From contig KN882207.1 in assembly GCA_000934455.1 (NCBI GenBank), forward strand, positions 534,347 to 586,528: a DNA stretch of 52,182 nt. Reading direction: 5' to 3'. The translations under genes and the position numbers were made by a program. Positions 1 through 13,900 of the stretch are shown here, one piece after another (the first letter of the stretch is position 1; every line of letters begins with the position of its first letter). The notes under the pieces are model-generated. The model made no database searches. It was not told where the DNA came from and saw only the letters and a list, made by a program, of their open reading frames with translations. This DNA is from Apostichopus parvimensis (lineage: Eukaryota; Echinodermata; Holothuroidea; Aspidochirotida; Stichopodidae).

Positions 1-1857
1 TCTGTCAGAACTGCCAAAGGTAGGTGTCCTTGTTCTGAAGATAAACTGCATATCTTGTAAATTATGAAAACTAGTATTTGACTGATCATGTAAAATGCAT
101 AAACTGTTGCTGTACGTTGGCATGTAATACTGTACTAGCATGGTGTACAGTTACAGTCCCAATTCACAGGCTCATGTCTACTGGACATCGTCTCATTTGG
201 TGAGCCTTTTACGTTTTATAGTTGACAGTATATATTTTTCGTTTCTGCAAAAAGAGTTATTTTGCACATTGCAAGTTAGCTCAGTTTTCCTCCATTCAAA
301 ATACTACAAACACACCAAAAATTGACAAATATGGAAAGCAGCAATTAGTTAATTGAAGTTTCTGTCCCAGTGTCCAGTTCAATTCAAGCTGGATAATCAT
401 TCAGTCATTAAATTCAGTACTGTGCTTATAATGGAAGTGAAAATTTAGTTTCCATCGGTATTAAGATCATGTGAACCACCGAACAGAGCACTGGCCAAGC
501 CACTTTGTTAGTGATATATCAAGGATTAATTGTATATATTCGTTAGAGGTCATCATTGAGGTCATGAAACTGATTAATGGAGCTATAACAATTAGTTCAA
601 AATAGCATGTAGCTGACTGATTGCAGTAAAACCAGTGGATTGCCAAGACCCAATCATCTTCCCTTATTCAGACTATAATTTCAATTCACAATCTGAAGAA
701 TGTTAATACCACAGTTTAAAGGTTTTAAATAATATCCCAGGAAATTATTGAGTGTATCTGACACTTTTCACTAGACTTTTTATATTCATATGGTTAATTT
801 TATTCATATATACTGAATGAAATAAGATACTGTATACAAAAGTGGCATTTGTCTTTCTACTTGTATGGTAATTTGGTCATTTTGCATAAAATTTTGATGA
901 GCATATATTAGACATATTACAAACTTGGCACTGTTTGGCTAGCATTTGCACTGAACTACTGTACCATGCTTGACATTTTGAGGTAAGGGAAAAAACAGCA
1001 ATCCTTTCAAATGGTGAAAACTAATGATTTATTGGTTACAAGCAGCTTTCAACATGATTCATTTTATTGACCCACAGGTTTGAGTAAGGCTAGCTCAGCT
1101 TCTAAATTTAATGATGGATACTACTCATGAAGAGTTGAGGGACAGATGAGAGTTTTTGGACAATTTAACAACTCATGCCTATGTGCAGTTACTCATTACC
1201 AACAAAACTATTAGGTTACTCATTAGGGCACTCATTACAAGCATAACTATTAGGTCACATTATTGACCACAAATATGTTAGAAAGTCAATGGTCACCCAT
1301 GCTCATGTTTTTTTGCAAATATTATACCGTCCCTTTAAAGGTAGGTATCCACACTGAGATATTTAACTGTCTATGTTAACACTCACCAATGGCTGGGAAT
1401 AGTTGTGAGGAGCTGGAAAGCACCATGGAAAATGTCTAGCCTACTTTAACATGTTAACATTTGTGGGGGGGGGGGATGGGGAGGGGAAGGGGGGAAATAC
1501 CGATGACCCTTAAAGATGTTTGTATAACAAATTGTGAGAGCAATGAAGCTTTGCACAGGAATTTTCATTCTCGATATGATATATGAATATTTATAATGTT
1601 CTATTCAAAATACAGAAAACGGGGGAAATGCACCTGGCAGGTGGTTGTTAAATGTATATGCTAAGTCTTATATATATGGTATTATATTGCACATCATTTC
1701 ACTGAGCATGATACAAGTGCACTACTAATGTGGCTACCAGTAACTTACTGTATTCATCCATCATTATAATGCTTGTTGCAATGAACACCCCATCCAAGTA
1801 GTTTCTTTGTCCTTTGTGTTTACTGAAGCACACTTAATAAATCAGCATTTAGCTTAC
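1..1857. other. Numb intron, part inside the window
   Basis: No exon was recognised here on either strand. There is a G-run at about 1465-1496. The numb block expected next was not found. A short open frame at 140-325 has no recognisable domain. Confidence 0.6.
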
Positions 1858-1932
1858 CTGCCCTTCTTCTGCTACCACTCGCAATGCATCACCAGAGACT
1901 TGGAGCAATGCTCTGACCTTATGCTGGGGATT
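1858..1932 (-). CDS. numb: Numb exon: PTB domain middle segment
   Basis: This is a 75-base exon in phase 0, with acceptor CATTGCAG before 1932 and donor CAG/GTAAGC after 1858. It encodes NPQHKVRALLQVSGDALRVV followed by AEEGQ, aligning with the Numb segment that carries the V-S-x-D-G-L-R-V-V core strands. The next family block (the strand with a S-F-C-A-P-D type motif) was looked for at 1-1857 and not found, so the remaining exons lie beyond the window. Confidence 0.88.
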
Positions 1933-4900
1933 CTGCAATGATAAAAAGGAGAGGTAATATCACTCTGACAATATCATAAATTATCAAAATCATCCAGCTG
2001 GAATAACCTTGAAATATCTGAGTACTAGGAGAACTACAAGCATTTTGCTTTCTGGGAATGATTTAAAACTTCTATAAATCAACAGATTTATGGTTCAGAT
2101 GATTTTATCCTAGAGAGCTGTGTGGATTGTCATCATGATAATGTAATATAGATACAGCAGTACAATGCACTGTGATGCTAAGTAAGTGGTGAAGTGTGGT
2201 GGTACATGTCTTCAAGCATAAACAGCAACATATGCTGTCAGGCTGCAGTAATGAAGACGTGGACAGTTGCATGATTTGTGTTTAATTGCATAATGAGGAA
2301 AAACAAACAAAACTGGGTCAACAGTCATTTGTTTTACATGCACAAAGACCCTTTTTCCAGGGTAAGTCTTTAATGTAACCCTCCAATATTATCTTTTCTG
2401 ACTGAATCAATGAACGGTCATTCATCTTTGTCTCCTGTTCTATCTGCATGTTATAGATCAACTTGGTCAGATTTCAAGATTCATAAATTATGAAGACTTG
2501 CCACATTAAAATATGTATATTGTTTAATAACACACTTGGTACTGTAGCTCTGCAAAAGGCAACATGCACCTTCAAAAAATACCTTTCAAACTGCAGGCTA
2601 ACTTTAGTTTTATTAAAACCTAACATCTTTCAAATCTTAACCTTTTACACAATGTTCATATTGTATAAATATATGGTAAACATAATTCAGGGTAATTTGG
2701 TCTTCTTATATAATATTGGCCAATAAACCCATCATCTTGTCACAGAAAGCTTTCTCCATAATTTTATGATGAAGATCTAAGGACATGTATCCTTTGTTGA
2801 AAGCAGGTAATTGATGACATTCTGACAATTTCCTGCTCTTTATTCTAATATTGAAGTTACTAGCGATGACTTCATAAAAACAAGCAGCAAATAAGATGCT
2901 TTAGTCAGTCACCATGGTAACTTATTATCCTCCCAGAGGGGTACGCTTAAAGCTCAGACAGCTCCTAGCTTCTGTCTGTAATTGCAGCTGGCTGAAACAA
3001 CAGAAATGAATCTCACTTAAGTCTTGCGCACTATCTCTCTTTTGCTGTTTGAATGATTTTGTAATTCACTGCACTTTCTAGTCAGTGGTTGATTGGACGA
3101 AGAATAATGGCAGACTTTCAAGGTTTTGATGAAAAAGAACAATAAATTCAAAGTCAGATGGTATGAATCATGCAATTAGTTGATTAACAGTGCCACTAAA
3201 AAGCTGTGCTTGAAAATGAACTTACAATTGGTAGTCTTTGAGCTCAGTATCTCCCTTTAAATCAAGGAGAATATTAATTGAAACTGAGTTGATTATCCAT
3301 GATGAAACAGTTAGTTTGCACAGTGTGTAGTGACGAGCTGCATTAATATGATAATATTGCGTGCACTGTATATTTAAGCTAAACAAGGGCATTTTCAGAA
3401 TCAAAATGAGGAAGCACAGCTTTGGATAAATGTCACATCACTCGGCCTACATCAGTCGCATACCAACTTGATTGAAGAGTATATGATGCACGTAAAATCC
3501 TTTTGGGAAATTAACTTTACTTGTAAAAGTCTGATGGTCATGATCTGCATGCACTCATGTAGGGCTATCAACTGACTATGTTATACGATGTCAAAATATT
3601 TGAGTAGAGTTTTGATTATGCGTACAGGCATAAATCTTTGACAAAAATAAAAAGGTTTATGAAATTCCAATGAAATTTTGGAAGGGCAAAGACATTTTTA
3701 CTCAGAATGGCATCAAATCCAGACCTGTAACATTAACATTTACAAGAACAATTAAGCTCTGTACATCTTATATGTTTGACAACTTTGACACTTTCTTATA
3801 ATAATGTATTCCTTCAAGACTTAGTACATGATTTACAGGCTACAGTAATTATAAATAGACTATTTGGGACCAATCCTCATATATCATCATATATCAAGAA
3901 TAGCACTGAAGAAACGGTAATGGCACATTTGGAAAAGTTAAAGAGTCACCTGGAACCAAAACAATTTAACCCCTCATGCTTCAAAACTGACCAAGGCATC
4001 TTGAGAATGTGATTGAGTTAGTATACTTCCTTGAAACCAAAGTCAATCAGAGACCACACCTACCGCTAATGGTAAAAACAAAGCTTCCATACAATTTTGG
4101 GCAAACACTTGGTTAGTCTTTTCAAAGATGAAGCATTTGAATGGTAGCTTCAATAAAGTTCTTCGCATAAACTTTGTGAGACTGATATGAAAGCATTTGA
4201 GGCCTACTACTGGCATGTCGACTACATTACATAGTTGGGTCACGCTGTTATGAACACTCAAATGCCTTTGTAACAAAGGCCAGAAGCAATGAATAATTGT
4301 GCCAATTATAGGAGCAGTTATTGACTACAGTCAGAAAGTAAGTCTATAATCATCAACATATTCAGAGGTGGTTTTTGCCAGACACTACACACACAGTTTG
4401 AGAAAATTAAGAGTAAATCGGCCGGCCATGCTTTGCAGTATATTGATTCCTTTTTTTTTCTCACAAATCTTAGCAGACTAACTGTGAAAGCTGACGTCTT
4501 TTTAGAGGAACTTCTTGAGCAGAAACCGATTAATCAGACAGGAGAGCCCGTAACTTGTCAACATAATCTGGAGCACATTGGTTTACTGCACAGGACAAAC
4601 GGTGCAGTCCAGGGGCATATATACTAGGAGCTGGAACTAAATGCTTATTATAAAACTTGTATAGTTGGATAATGTGGCAAGTTTATTAGAAGTTGAGCAT
4701 GCAGGGTTGCTTGAATGAATAGGATCAACCCATCTATAGACATAATGACAGGCTATTCTGTAGGTTGTATTCAAAGGTGAAATATAGAAAAGCACCAGGT
4801 CTATCATACATGTACATCTCCTTGGGTGAATTGTGCGACTTCATTTGCTACATCATATCATCAGGAATATTTATGCAACATTCTCATTCTTCACTCTAAC

Positions 4901-7900
4901 ATAGTAGATTTGAGTTAAATCAGCTTCATAATTATGATGTTTCTCTATAATGATGCTTTTTTTATAATGATGTTTCTGTAATATGATGTTTCTCTATAAT
5001 GATGTTTCTCTATCATGATGTTTATGTTTCTCAAGTTTATCTTTAATGATGTTTCTCTATAATGATGTTTCCTGAGTTTTTCTATGTTTCTCTATAACGA
5101 TGTTTGTCCATACTAATGTTTCTTGAGTTTCTCTATAATGATGTTTGTATATAATGATGTTTCATTTTAATGTTTCTTTTAGTATATATCTATAATGTTT
5201 CCTGAGTTTTACTATAATGATGTTTCTCTATAATGATGTTTCCTGAGTTTTCTATTTTTCTCCATAATGATGTTTCTCTATATTGATGTTTCTTGAGTTT
5301 CTCTATAATGATGTTTCTCTATAATGATCCTTCTTTTTTTTATCATGTTATTTTATAATGATGTTTCGCTATAATGATTTTTATCTATCATGTTTCTCTA
5401 TAATGATATTTCTCTGTAATGATGTTTCTCTATCATGATGTTTCTTGAGTTTCTCTATTATGATGTTTCTCTATAAAGATGTTTCTTGAGTTTTACTATA
5501 ATGATGTTTCTCTATAATGATGTTTCTTGAGTTTTACTATAATGTTTCTCTATATAATGATGTTTTTATTTCTTGAGTTTTACTATTTTGTTTCTCTATA
5601 ATGATGTTTCTTGAGTTTCTCTGTAATGATGTTTCTCTATAATGATGATTCTTCAGTTTCTCTATAATGTTTCTCTACAAAGTGATGTTTCTTGAGTTTT
5701 ACTATAATGTTTCTCTATAAAGATGTTTCTTGAGTTTCCCTCTAATGATGATTCTCTATAATGATCTTTCATGATTTTTTTCTATAATGTTTCTCTATAA
5801 AGATTCTCTATATCATCACGTTATATATGGTATGTACTCAGTTTGAGAATGTTTTAGTTTGAATCATCCTGCAACATTAAAATCCTATATAACTTAATAA
5901 CACAGTTAAATGAAGAAATGCATACATTTACATATTCATGAATATACAATCCTGCACTACAATTGTGTCATTCACAAATACAATATACACAATGTGATGA
6001 AAACCATTTGTACAAGGAGTACAAATAATCAACTTACATTCAACATTTTCTACATTTTCTGATGCTTCTGTGGTAATTGTAGGCTAATTCTAAAGAATAC
6101 ATACAACAAACACCACTATCACATACATTCTCCCACAATGCAAGTTCAATCTTCTGTTGCCTGACATACCCACATGAAAATAGCATTAATTCAGGTATTA
6201 CTCATGTATGTATACAGTATGACATCACATCTTCAATCTTTTTTCAAAAGTATTCCACAATATGTCATACTGTCATAATATAGTTTATAAAGATCATACC
6301 AGCCACAATCACACATTACATCAAGAAAAAGTGCAAACACCTTGCAATAAAAAGTGAGCTCCACCACGAGTCAATACGTAAGCGCAAAATCCACTTCATG
6401 TGCAGATTGCCACATTTCATATTTCATTTAATTAGTGACAAATATCCCCCACAACAAAATTCTGTATTGCATTAGCAAGCAATCAAGATACGTAAGGCCA
6501 ACAGTGCTTCCATAGCATGGTGGATATGATGTATGTCAGTTTATTAATTGTTACTGCTTCAATAGTATCCATGGTTCACTGGATAATCTATAGACTATGC
6601 AAAAGGAATGGTGACACATCAAGGACAACAGACAGGGTTTAGACAGTCTCTTTGTTGCTTCAATGTTTCCCAGAATGTGTACTCTGCAGTTCATTATACT
6701 CTTACTGTGGTTTGTAGTGTTCAATCAGGAAGCTGCTACGTAGTACTCTAACCGTTAGAGTACTATCAGCGCCCTGGTTCATTCAAATCAAAACTGCTTG
6801 AAAGAAGTAGCAATACAGTATATAAGGATGAGGGAAGGGTGGCAGGTGAGGAGGGGTGTAAACGTTCTGAAATCCCAAAGGATGTATAGAAGGTAAAAAT
6901 CCAATGTATTCCGGGCAATTTCCGTAAGAATTTATATCAACTACGAAAAGTATACATTGTGTAAACACTTTGGATGGTAGAATGAGAAGGAAGGGCAACG
7001 ACCGGGGGAGCCGGTCGCTGAGGGTGCACAGTGTTAAAAGATTACCAGGCCATACTAGACACGGTAGAATGACGTGCTACGGTTGTGAGGAGACAGGTAA
7101 GCGAGGAACGAAGTAAATATACAGTATATAAGGATGAGGGAAGGGTGGCAGGTGAGGAGGGGTGGCAATCCACAAGTTGGTATATGATTTTCAAATGTCT
7201 TAAAAGGATAGGATACAATATAGCATCTAGTGGGTGAACATTAACAGAGTCAACTGTAGGTGCCAGCATATTTATTATACATTTGTACATGTTTATATTT
7301 ATGAAATTAAATATGATGTATCTGCCACACATTGCCACCTTACTAGATTATTTAGAACTCACCGCTCTAAGCCTCTTTGCTGCTTCCTCGCACACGCTCA
7401 TGCCCCTTGATTCAGAGACTTCGACAGCTCCAAGGTACTGGTGAAAGATAAACAAGACATTTAATCGGTTACATAAAGTATTGAAGGTGTCAAAAGTTTG
7501 CAACAGCTTGGTCATATCCTTTGTTTATTAATTATACATGTTGAGAATAAACACTTTCACAGAAACTTGTACACAACAATAGAGGCCATTTCCAGTAACA
7601 ATGGTTCAATGAAGACACAAATTATTAAGTTTACCGAGAAAGATTAGTTCCAACTTATATTCCTTCCAAGAAGACGATGTCAGTCATGACAATGTGAAAT
7701 CACACAATCTTTTCAATGTGAATGGAGTGTACATGTACCGCAAATCTACATCATGGCAGTTTTTCCTCTTTAACGCAGCTAGGGAGAGGTAAAATTGTCT
7801 CAAATTCTGACAGAGTTTTGACTGAGCTGTTATAGTTTTTACATGCTTCAGTATGACAGAACTGTAACATTATTCCTATATGTATGTCTGTACAGTATTC

Positions 7901-10900
7901 AACATTCAAGGTTGTACTGTCAGTCATTTTCCTATTCCCTTCCCATAACTGGATGATCTGTATTACACAGAACAACAAATACAATTTAGCCACAAATGTG
8001 TATTAATATATATCTGCAGACTTTTGTAATAGCACAGATCAGCAAAATCCAAAATGTTAACCATTTATAATAGTACATAGCTCAAACAATAGGCCTGTAC
8101 ACTATGAAAAGCTTGAGAGTTTGCTCTCAAGTTTTATGTTACAACCCTACAGTTGATGTAATTTGCCCCCTGATGACCACTGTTTAGTATTACAAAGGTT
8201 TCTCTAAACTCAAGAGACCATATAGCTGCGCATCTCGATGAACTTCAAGTTCAGATATTTGTTTCATTAGATTCCATGCATTTCCATATGAAACCATACT
8301 GTGATAAGAATGCCACTGTGTTTAGCACTGAGTCATTTGATTAGATGGAAGCTGGTAAAGCTTAATCAGGGTTGGTTTTCTCACACAGTACTACAGTTCT
8401 AGCATTTAAACACAGTCTGTGTATTGATTTGATACGGGGGTCTATTGCCTACAGTGCATTTACCAATGTGGACCAGACTGTTAAAGGTTAGGGACTGCAC
8501 TTCCAAGGGGAGAGCATGATTAATCTTGTTATCAGTAGCATAGTGTCTCAATAGAGACTCAGCTCCAACTTCTTATAAACAGACATGCTTTCTCTGTGGC
8601 TATTAAGTATACATACTGTAGTACTGAGATACAACTGTGGCGTTTCTACCATCTTCTATGTATAGGTATATAAATGCAATGCAAGAACTGATTTCAAGTT
8701 ATATTTTATAGCACTTAAGAACAATTCACTTCAAATACGAGCAAATTTCATACTGTATCGCAAAAGTGTGAAAATCAGACAAATGATTTTTTGTTTGTAT
8801 TGTGCATCTAGTGGCTATACCACTGACATGTGGTGATACAGTATCTGTACATACTGTTGGTGGGGATACAGGATTTCGTTGATATAATTTTTTGATAAAG
8901 TAAGGAGAGTCCATGAAAACTTTTGAGAATTATGCTAAAAATAACCCTACAGCTGCTACACAGGCACGGTACAGTAGAACGAGAGTGCTAAGGTTGTGGG
9001 GGGACAGGTAAGCAAGGAGCGAAGTAAATACTGAAAATGTCATAGTTTGATACATGCGGTAATCTCACTGATCCAGTAAGTAAAGTGTAACATTGGTAAA
9101 GATAACTTCTAATGAAGATATACAGAGCTTGCAATGTCGATAATTCGGTATAAGCCTATATATGGTAGATAATGTACAGTAATATTTTAAGAGAGTAATA
9201 CCTAGATACATCTATATGCTTTTTGCATGCATCCATGTTACAGCTAGCAAAGCAGACTACAGTGAAGCTAACCTGGCCTTGCACTTCATCTGAACTGCCC
9301 TAAATTGAAAAGTATCATTCAGAGTTGGCATAAAGTTAATGTAAAAAAGCAACTTTCTTTACAAAGTTTTTTCGCTATGACAGCTGGCAGAAACCAAGCA
9401 GTGTAGTCATGTGTGCATGACTAGACATGGTTCCAATAACAGTATGCATTGACAGACTACAAAACAGTGTAGTAATGAAAACAATATAAACTACTGTATT
9501 GAGTTTTTCTTGGTTATTAGATCAACCGAAATCTACCATGGATTCCTTACTGTTTGTTGAAGTGTTCCTTTCAACATGTGGTAGCACTTGGTATACTGTA
9601 TATACTGTATGTTCTACAAGTCACAATGAATGATACAAGAAACTAGAATGACTAGTGGAGTAAAGGATACATTTCTGGTTAGTTTACTTTATAGTTGTCA
9701 TCATTATTAGGTCCAAATTAAGCAACTTTTTCTGGCATCTCTGACCACTGCAATTTTGCCAGACATTGAGGACTGCAAAATGAGACAATTTTCAAAGTCT
9801 AAATCAGGCCAAAGTACTTTCAGTGGGAGAACCAAATACTGGTTGAAGCCTATGAATAAGAGATCACTATTCACTCACTAGCATATTTCTCTATATACAG
9901 AGTGCTTGTCAAAGATAGAGATATATCATTTTGAGAACTTTGGAAAATGGTTACAACCGCCCAAGTCAGGTTTGCCACTCGAGTTCTAGATATTTTGTTT
10001 AAAGGAGAAATAAAACCTGGGCTTATGCATCAAAGACTAACAGTCTCACACCCTCTGTGAAATAACTAACTAGTCAAAACTACCTTTCCCCAAATTTCCA
10101 GGAATTTTCTAATGACTTTTTCACACCTACTGTGTTGACGGCCATTATGTAACGAGGGCGCTTCAAAAATGACGTCAGCCAGCCACATCGTAAGTTAAAC
10201 AATTCCCCTCTCTGCATGTGAATTGAACTCTTGCTCTCACAGATTGTTCGGAACTTGGTGCAAAATGCCTGAGTGCCAAGCATTTGGTTGTGTAAACAGG
10301 AGAGGGGAGGAAGGAGTGGGGATGGGAAAACGATATTAAATGTTATTCCTGACGGGAAAAGGTTTCCAGAGAAAAAGGAACCTACAAAAGCACCAGGCTT
10401 GGCCCTCTGTGGCAGAACTGTTACTAGTGTTGGCAGTACTAGCATCATATAGTAACTGCCAGTGTTGGCCACGGATGCGGTCTGTTTAGCAAGCTCTAGG
10501 TCTCGTTGTCTCAGTTCCTCCATTTTGTATGCAGGCTCAATTTGATAGTGCCAGTCAAGTCCAAATCCCGGAAAACCCGGAAAGGTGTTTTGGAAGAACA
10601 ATTTGACTAGATATATTGCATTAGTTATCGTAGACGGTGCATAGGAAATGTTTGTTCCTATGTGTTGAAATGCGATACGTGGCTCGCTTAATATGTCACG
10701 CAACAAGAGGGAACTGTCGGAATTCAAACAACAATGGTGAATGCAATGGGTGACAATTTAATCAAGTTTTAAATGTTTTCAAGCATTCGTGTTGCTTCTG
10801 TGGAAAAGAGCTTACTACTAAATGGTAATTCTCTGAGCAGAAAACGCTAGGGTTTACTTCTCCTTTAATAAGTTGAGAATAATTAAATCTCCAAAGTACA

Positions 10901-13900
10901 TTTAAAGAGAGTTCACCAACTTACCTTCACATAGAACTGGCAATCAGAATTTCTTACTGCTTTTTCATCCCTAGCATACTGGTGTGGTTTACTGGCAGGT
11001 GGCACGTAACCCTCTTTCTTCTTAAAGCTCTTACGAATCCGCCTCATGCTTCTCCTTATAGTGCTCTGTCGTTTGGGCATCTCTGGTGGCGGCTCCATGG
11101 CCTTAGGAGCCGAAGAGCTCCGCTTCCGACCACCGAAAAAGAAACGCCTGTGAAAGAAACATTTCATAATTTGGTGTAAAGAAGAAGCGACTAGATACAG
11201 TAAAGGAGAGTGACTGTAAATTATGCAGGCTGCTTCATATTTGATCTGTACTCTTGGAATCAACCAAATTTAAAAAACAAAACAAAACATGAAATGATAT
11301 GATATGATATTATACAATGTTGGGGGTAAAATTATAACAGGTCATCTTTGACCTAACCATGACCCATTCCAAACCCTTTCCTAATGCTTTGCCTCAGGCA
11401 TACAAAATCAAGAGTGGCATAAAAATAAATTATTTAAATTGAACCTTTATGTTTTAGGAAGGTTTGAACTGATGACCTCAAATTCTAAAATTCCACAGCA
11501 ACGAAGACAATTTATTCCCCCAAAAAGGGGAGAAAAAATATCGAAAAATTATTGAAAAATTAATGATTCACTTTATTTGCATATGATTAATATAATTACT
11601 ATCATAGCAGATGCTACATTTCCGATAAGAATAAATAATGCAATAGTAGTGCAATGTGTCAATTAGTGCTGTTTCGGGATATATCATTCTGTACAAGATT
11701 GACATACAGTATCAGCTGATACTCTTCAAACCTTTCAACCACTTCAATGTTGTATTATTTTGCAAGTACTGTAATCAATGATCACTGCACTAGCTTCATG
11801 CAGTACCAATGACTTCATTACACCTTACTAAAAAAGAGTATTGTCCCTACCACAAGTCAGAATATATACAAAATTTGAAATTTAAAGGTAGTCAGTATAC
11901 GCCCCAAATTATAGCATGCTATAGCACTAGAGGTTTTCAAAAAATACTTTCCTTGAGGTCTTTATTCGCCAAATCTTTCTCAGACATTTTTAAGGAACAC
12001 ACAAGATGACTGAATGTTCCAGTGAGGAAAACTTCCTCCAAGGTTGTAATATAAACAGTTTAAGAATTTTGAACAAAGGTGACCATATTTGAATATTAGC
12101 AAATTTGGGGCCAATACAGCATACATTTAAAAATACCATTTGACCAGGGAGCTGCTACATTAGAGTAGCAGCTCCCTGGTCAGAGTAGCAGCTCCCTGAT
12201 TTGACCATGACTATTTTACATACTGCAAGACTCTTCACCTGTTCATGAGAGACCAAGCTAGGAACCAAAGTCATCACAACTAAAACAACCTGAGGTCAGA
12301 CATTTTATTGCCTTTGGGCCTACCACTGAATTACTTACCTTCTGATAAAAATTGGTCAAAGTCCAATCACATCCAAGAATTGAAAAAGAAAGGAAGAACT
12401 TTTTATAGATTGTTGATTGCTTCTTCCCCACACAGAATTGAAACAGTGAGTGCTACTACTAGATGTACTGTACGGACAGTGTGCAGCATACAGTACGTAT
12501 CAGTTGAAGCCTAGCAACTCGGCCATAAAGATTGGAACTGCATACAAAATCCTTGTATGATAAAAACTATTGTATATGCGACATCAGAAACACTATGATA
12601 TTCAATTTTCACTTTCATTACATCACAAAGATCCCATTGTTCATGGCACAGCATCCTTTAAAATATAGTGAATGCATCCTCTCGCATCAGACCTTGCTGT
12701 ACCTTCTCTATAGATTAAATATCTCTGTCAAGTACAAAGAGCAGCTAGGACGACGAAACGCCTACCTTTGTTAACAGGCATGAGAGCGTTATGATTCACT
12801 TACTCTTCCAGAACCTTTCTTACTCATACAGCAGGCACATAAACAACAGCTGGATCACATGCTGGTCTCATCAACACCGTACAGGCAAAAGTAGCAGTTA
12901 AAAATTATTTTGTTGCGTTTTCAAGATCAATCACTTTCTAGTTTTGGTTGCCATGCATAAAGTCATCTTTGTTTTCACGCACCGCTGCAAAAGCTGGATG
13001 ACTTATAAAATTAAAGTGCAGTTGGCCATGGCAAGGCGGTGAAACAGCTCAATTACAAGAAACCCCTAATTAAAGTGTTTGGCTATATATATCGCTACAT
13101 GTCGGAGATAGTCCTGAACTTTAATCCTGAAGATTATTTTGTCACAGATTTTACTGGATCAAACTCCAGAATGATATAAAGTATCCTCCCTGCATGAATA
13201 ATGAACAGCAAACAACTAGCACAACAGCTTGCAAAAAGTACACACACACACACACATGCATACACATACACAGAGATATAATATTGGCTATATGGTTTGG
13301 AATGATTATTAATGGCTGAATCATCGCAACGCTTGGTTACTGCTTCCAATGAATCATTAGACAACTCTTAGCAAACAGCAGCAGCAGCTAGGCTGGTCTA
13401 TTTGAAAGCCTGACATATGGATTTCTATGGACACTTGATGTATATACATGTACAACAGAAAATTCAACTTTTAAACTGTTCAGTTTTAAACTGATCCGTC
13501 TTTCTCAACTGGTATATAGTTGGAAATTTACTAAGTTACAGATATAGATTTGCCACATGATGGCATTGCCAATCATGCATGATATTTGCTGGTATTATAT
13601 TACACACAACTATTTGAGCAGCTTGTTTCCATGCTAATTGAAAACTAAAATCGCATGATTTACAAAGAAGACCATTAACAACTTTCAATTGTAAAAATAA
13701 CTTCCAAATATTGAAAAGTCTGGAACATTTTCAAACTGCTCGTTACATTTGATAAATACTATTAAATAAGAAAACAGTTTGGTTGAAGAAACATTGAGCA
13801 TCTAAAAGACTCATTAAATTGGTCCCTAATTTAACTTCATTTAGTAAGAAGCAGTATGAAGATGTATCATAATTTAAAGGGTGTAAAGACTTGCGCAAAA

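Larger units (their letters stand above)
1933..7362. other. Numb PTB intron (5.4 kb)
   Basis: This intron separates the RLRA and NPQHK exons. It holds a minisatellite (about 4930-5812) and a 46-base direct repeat (6813-6858 and 7119-7164). Between 3776 and 4627 are several short open stretches in different frames that could be remains of one decayed coding sequence; I recognise no domain in them. No 33-base alternative PTB exon was recognised. Confidence 0.6.
7438..10924. other. Numb intron (3.5 kb)
   Basis: This intron contains a copy of the GCGAAGTAAATA repeat (about 8962-9030) and a TTAA-flanked element (9999-10868) that starts 56 bases inside the intron from the donor at 10924. No other exon was recognised. 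Confidence 0.6.

Noticed and set aside
3776-4627. Possible decayed gene made of several short frames (plus strand 3776-4012 and 4433-4627)
   Set aside because: No recognisable motif in any frame, and shared frames could not be joined with confidence.
9274-9302. 22-base AG/GT-bounded microexon on the minus strand between numb exons
   Set aside because: Its length would shift the frame between two phase-0 exons, and the flanking exons already join perfectly.
10080-10727. 215-codon minus-strand open frame, the longest without N
   Set aside because: It lies wholly inside the TTAA element, shows no recognisable domain, and runs opposite to the THAP relic. It is most likely a chance frame in mobile DNA.
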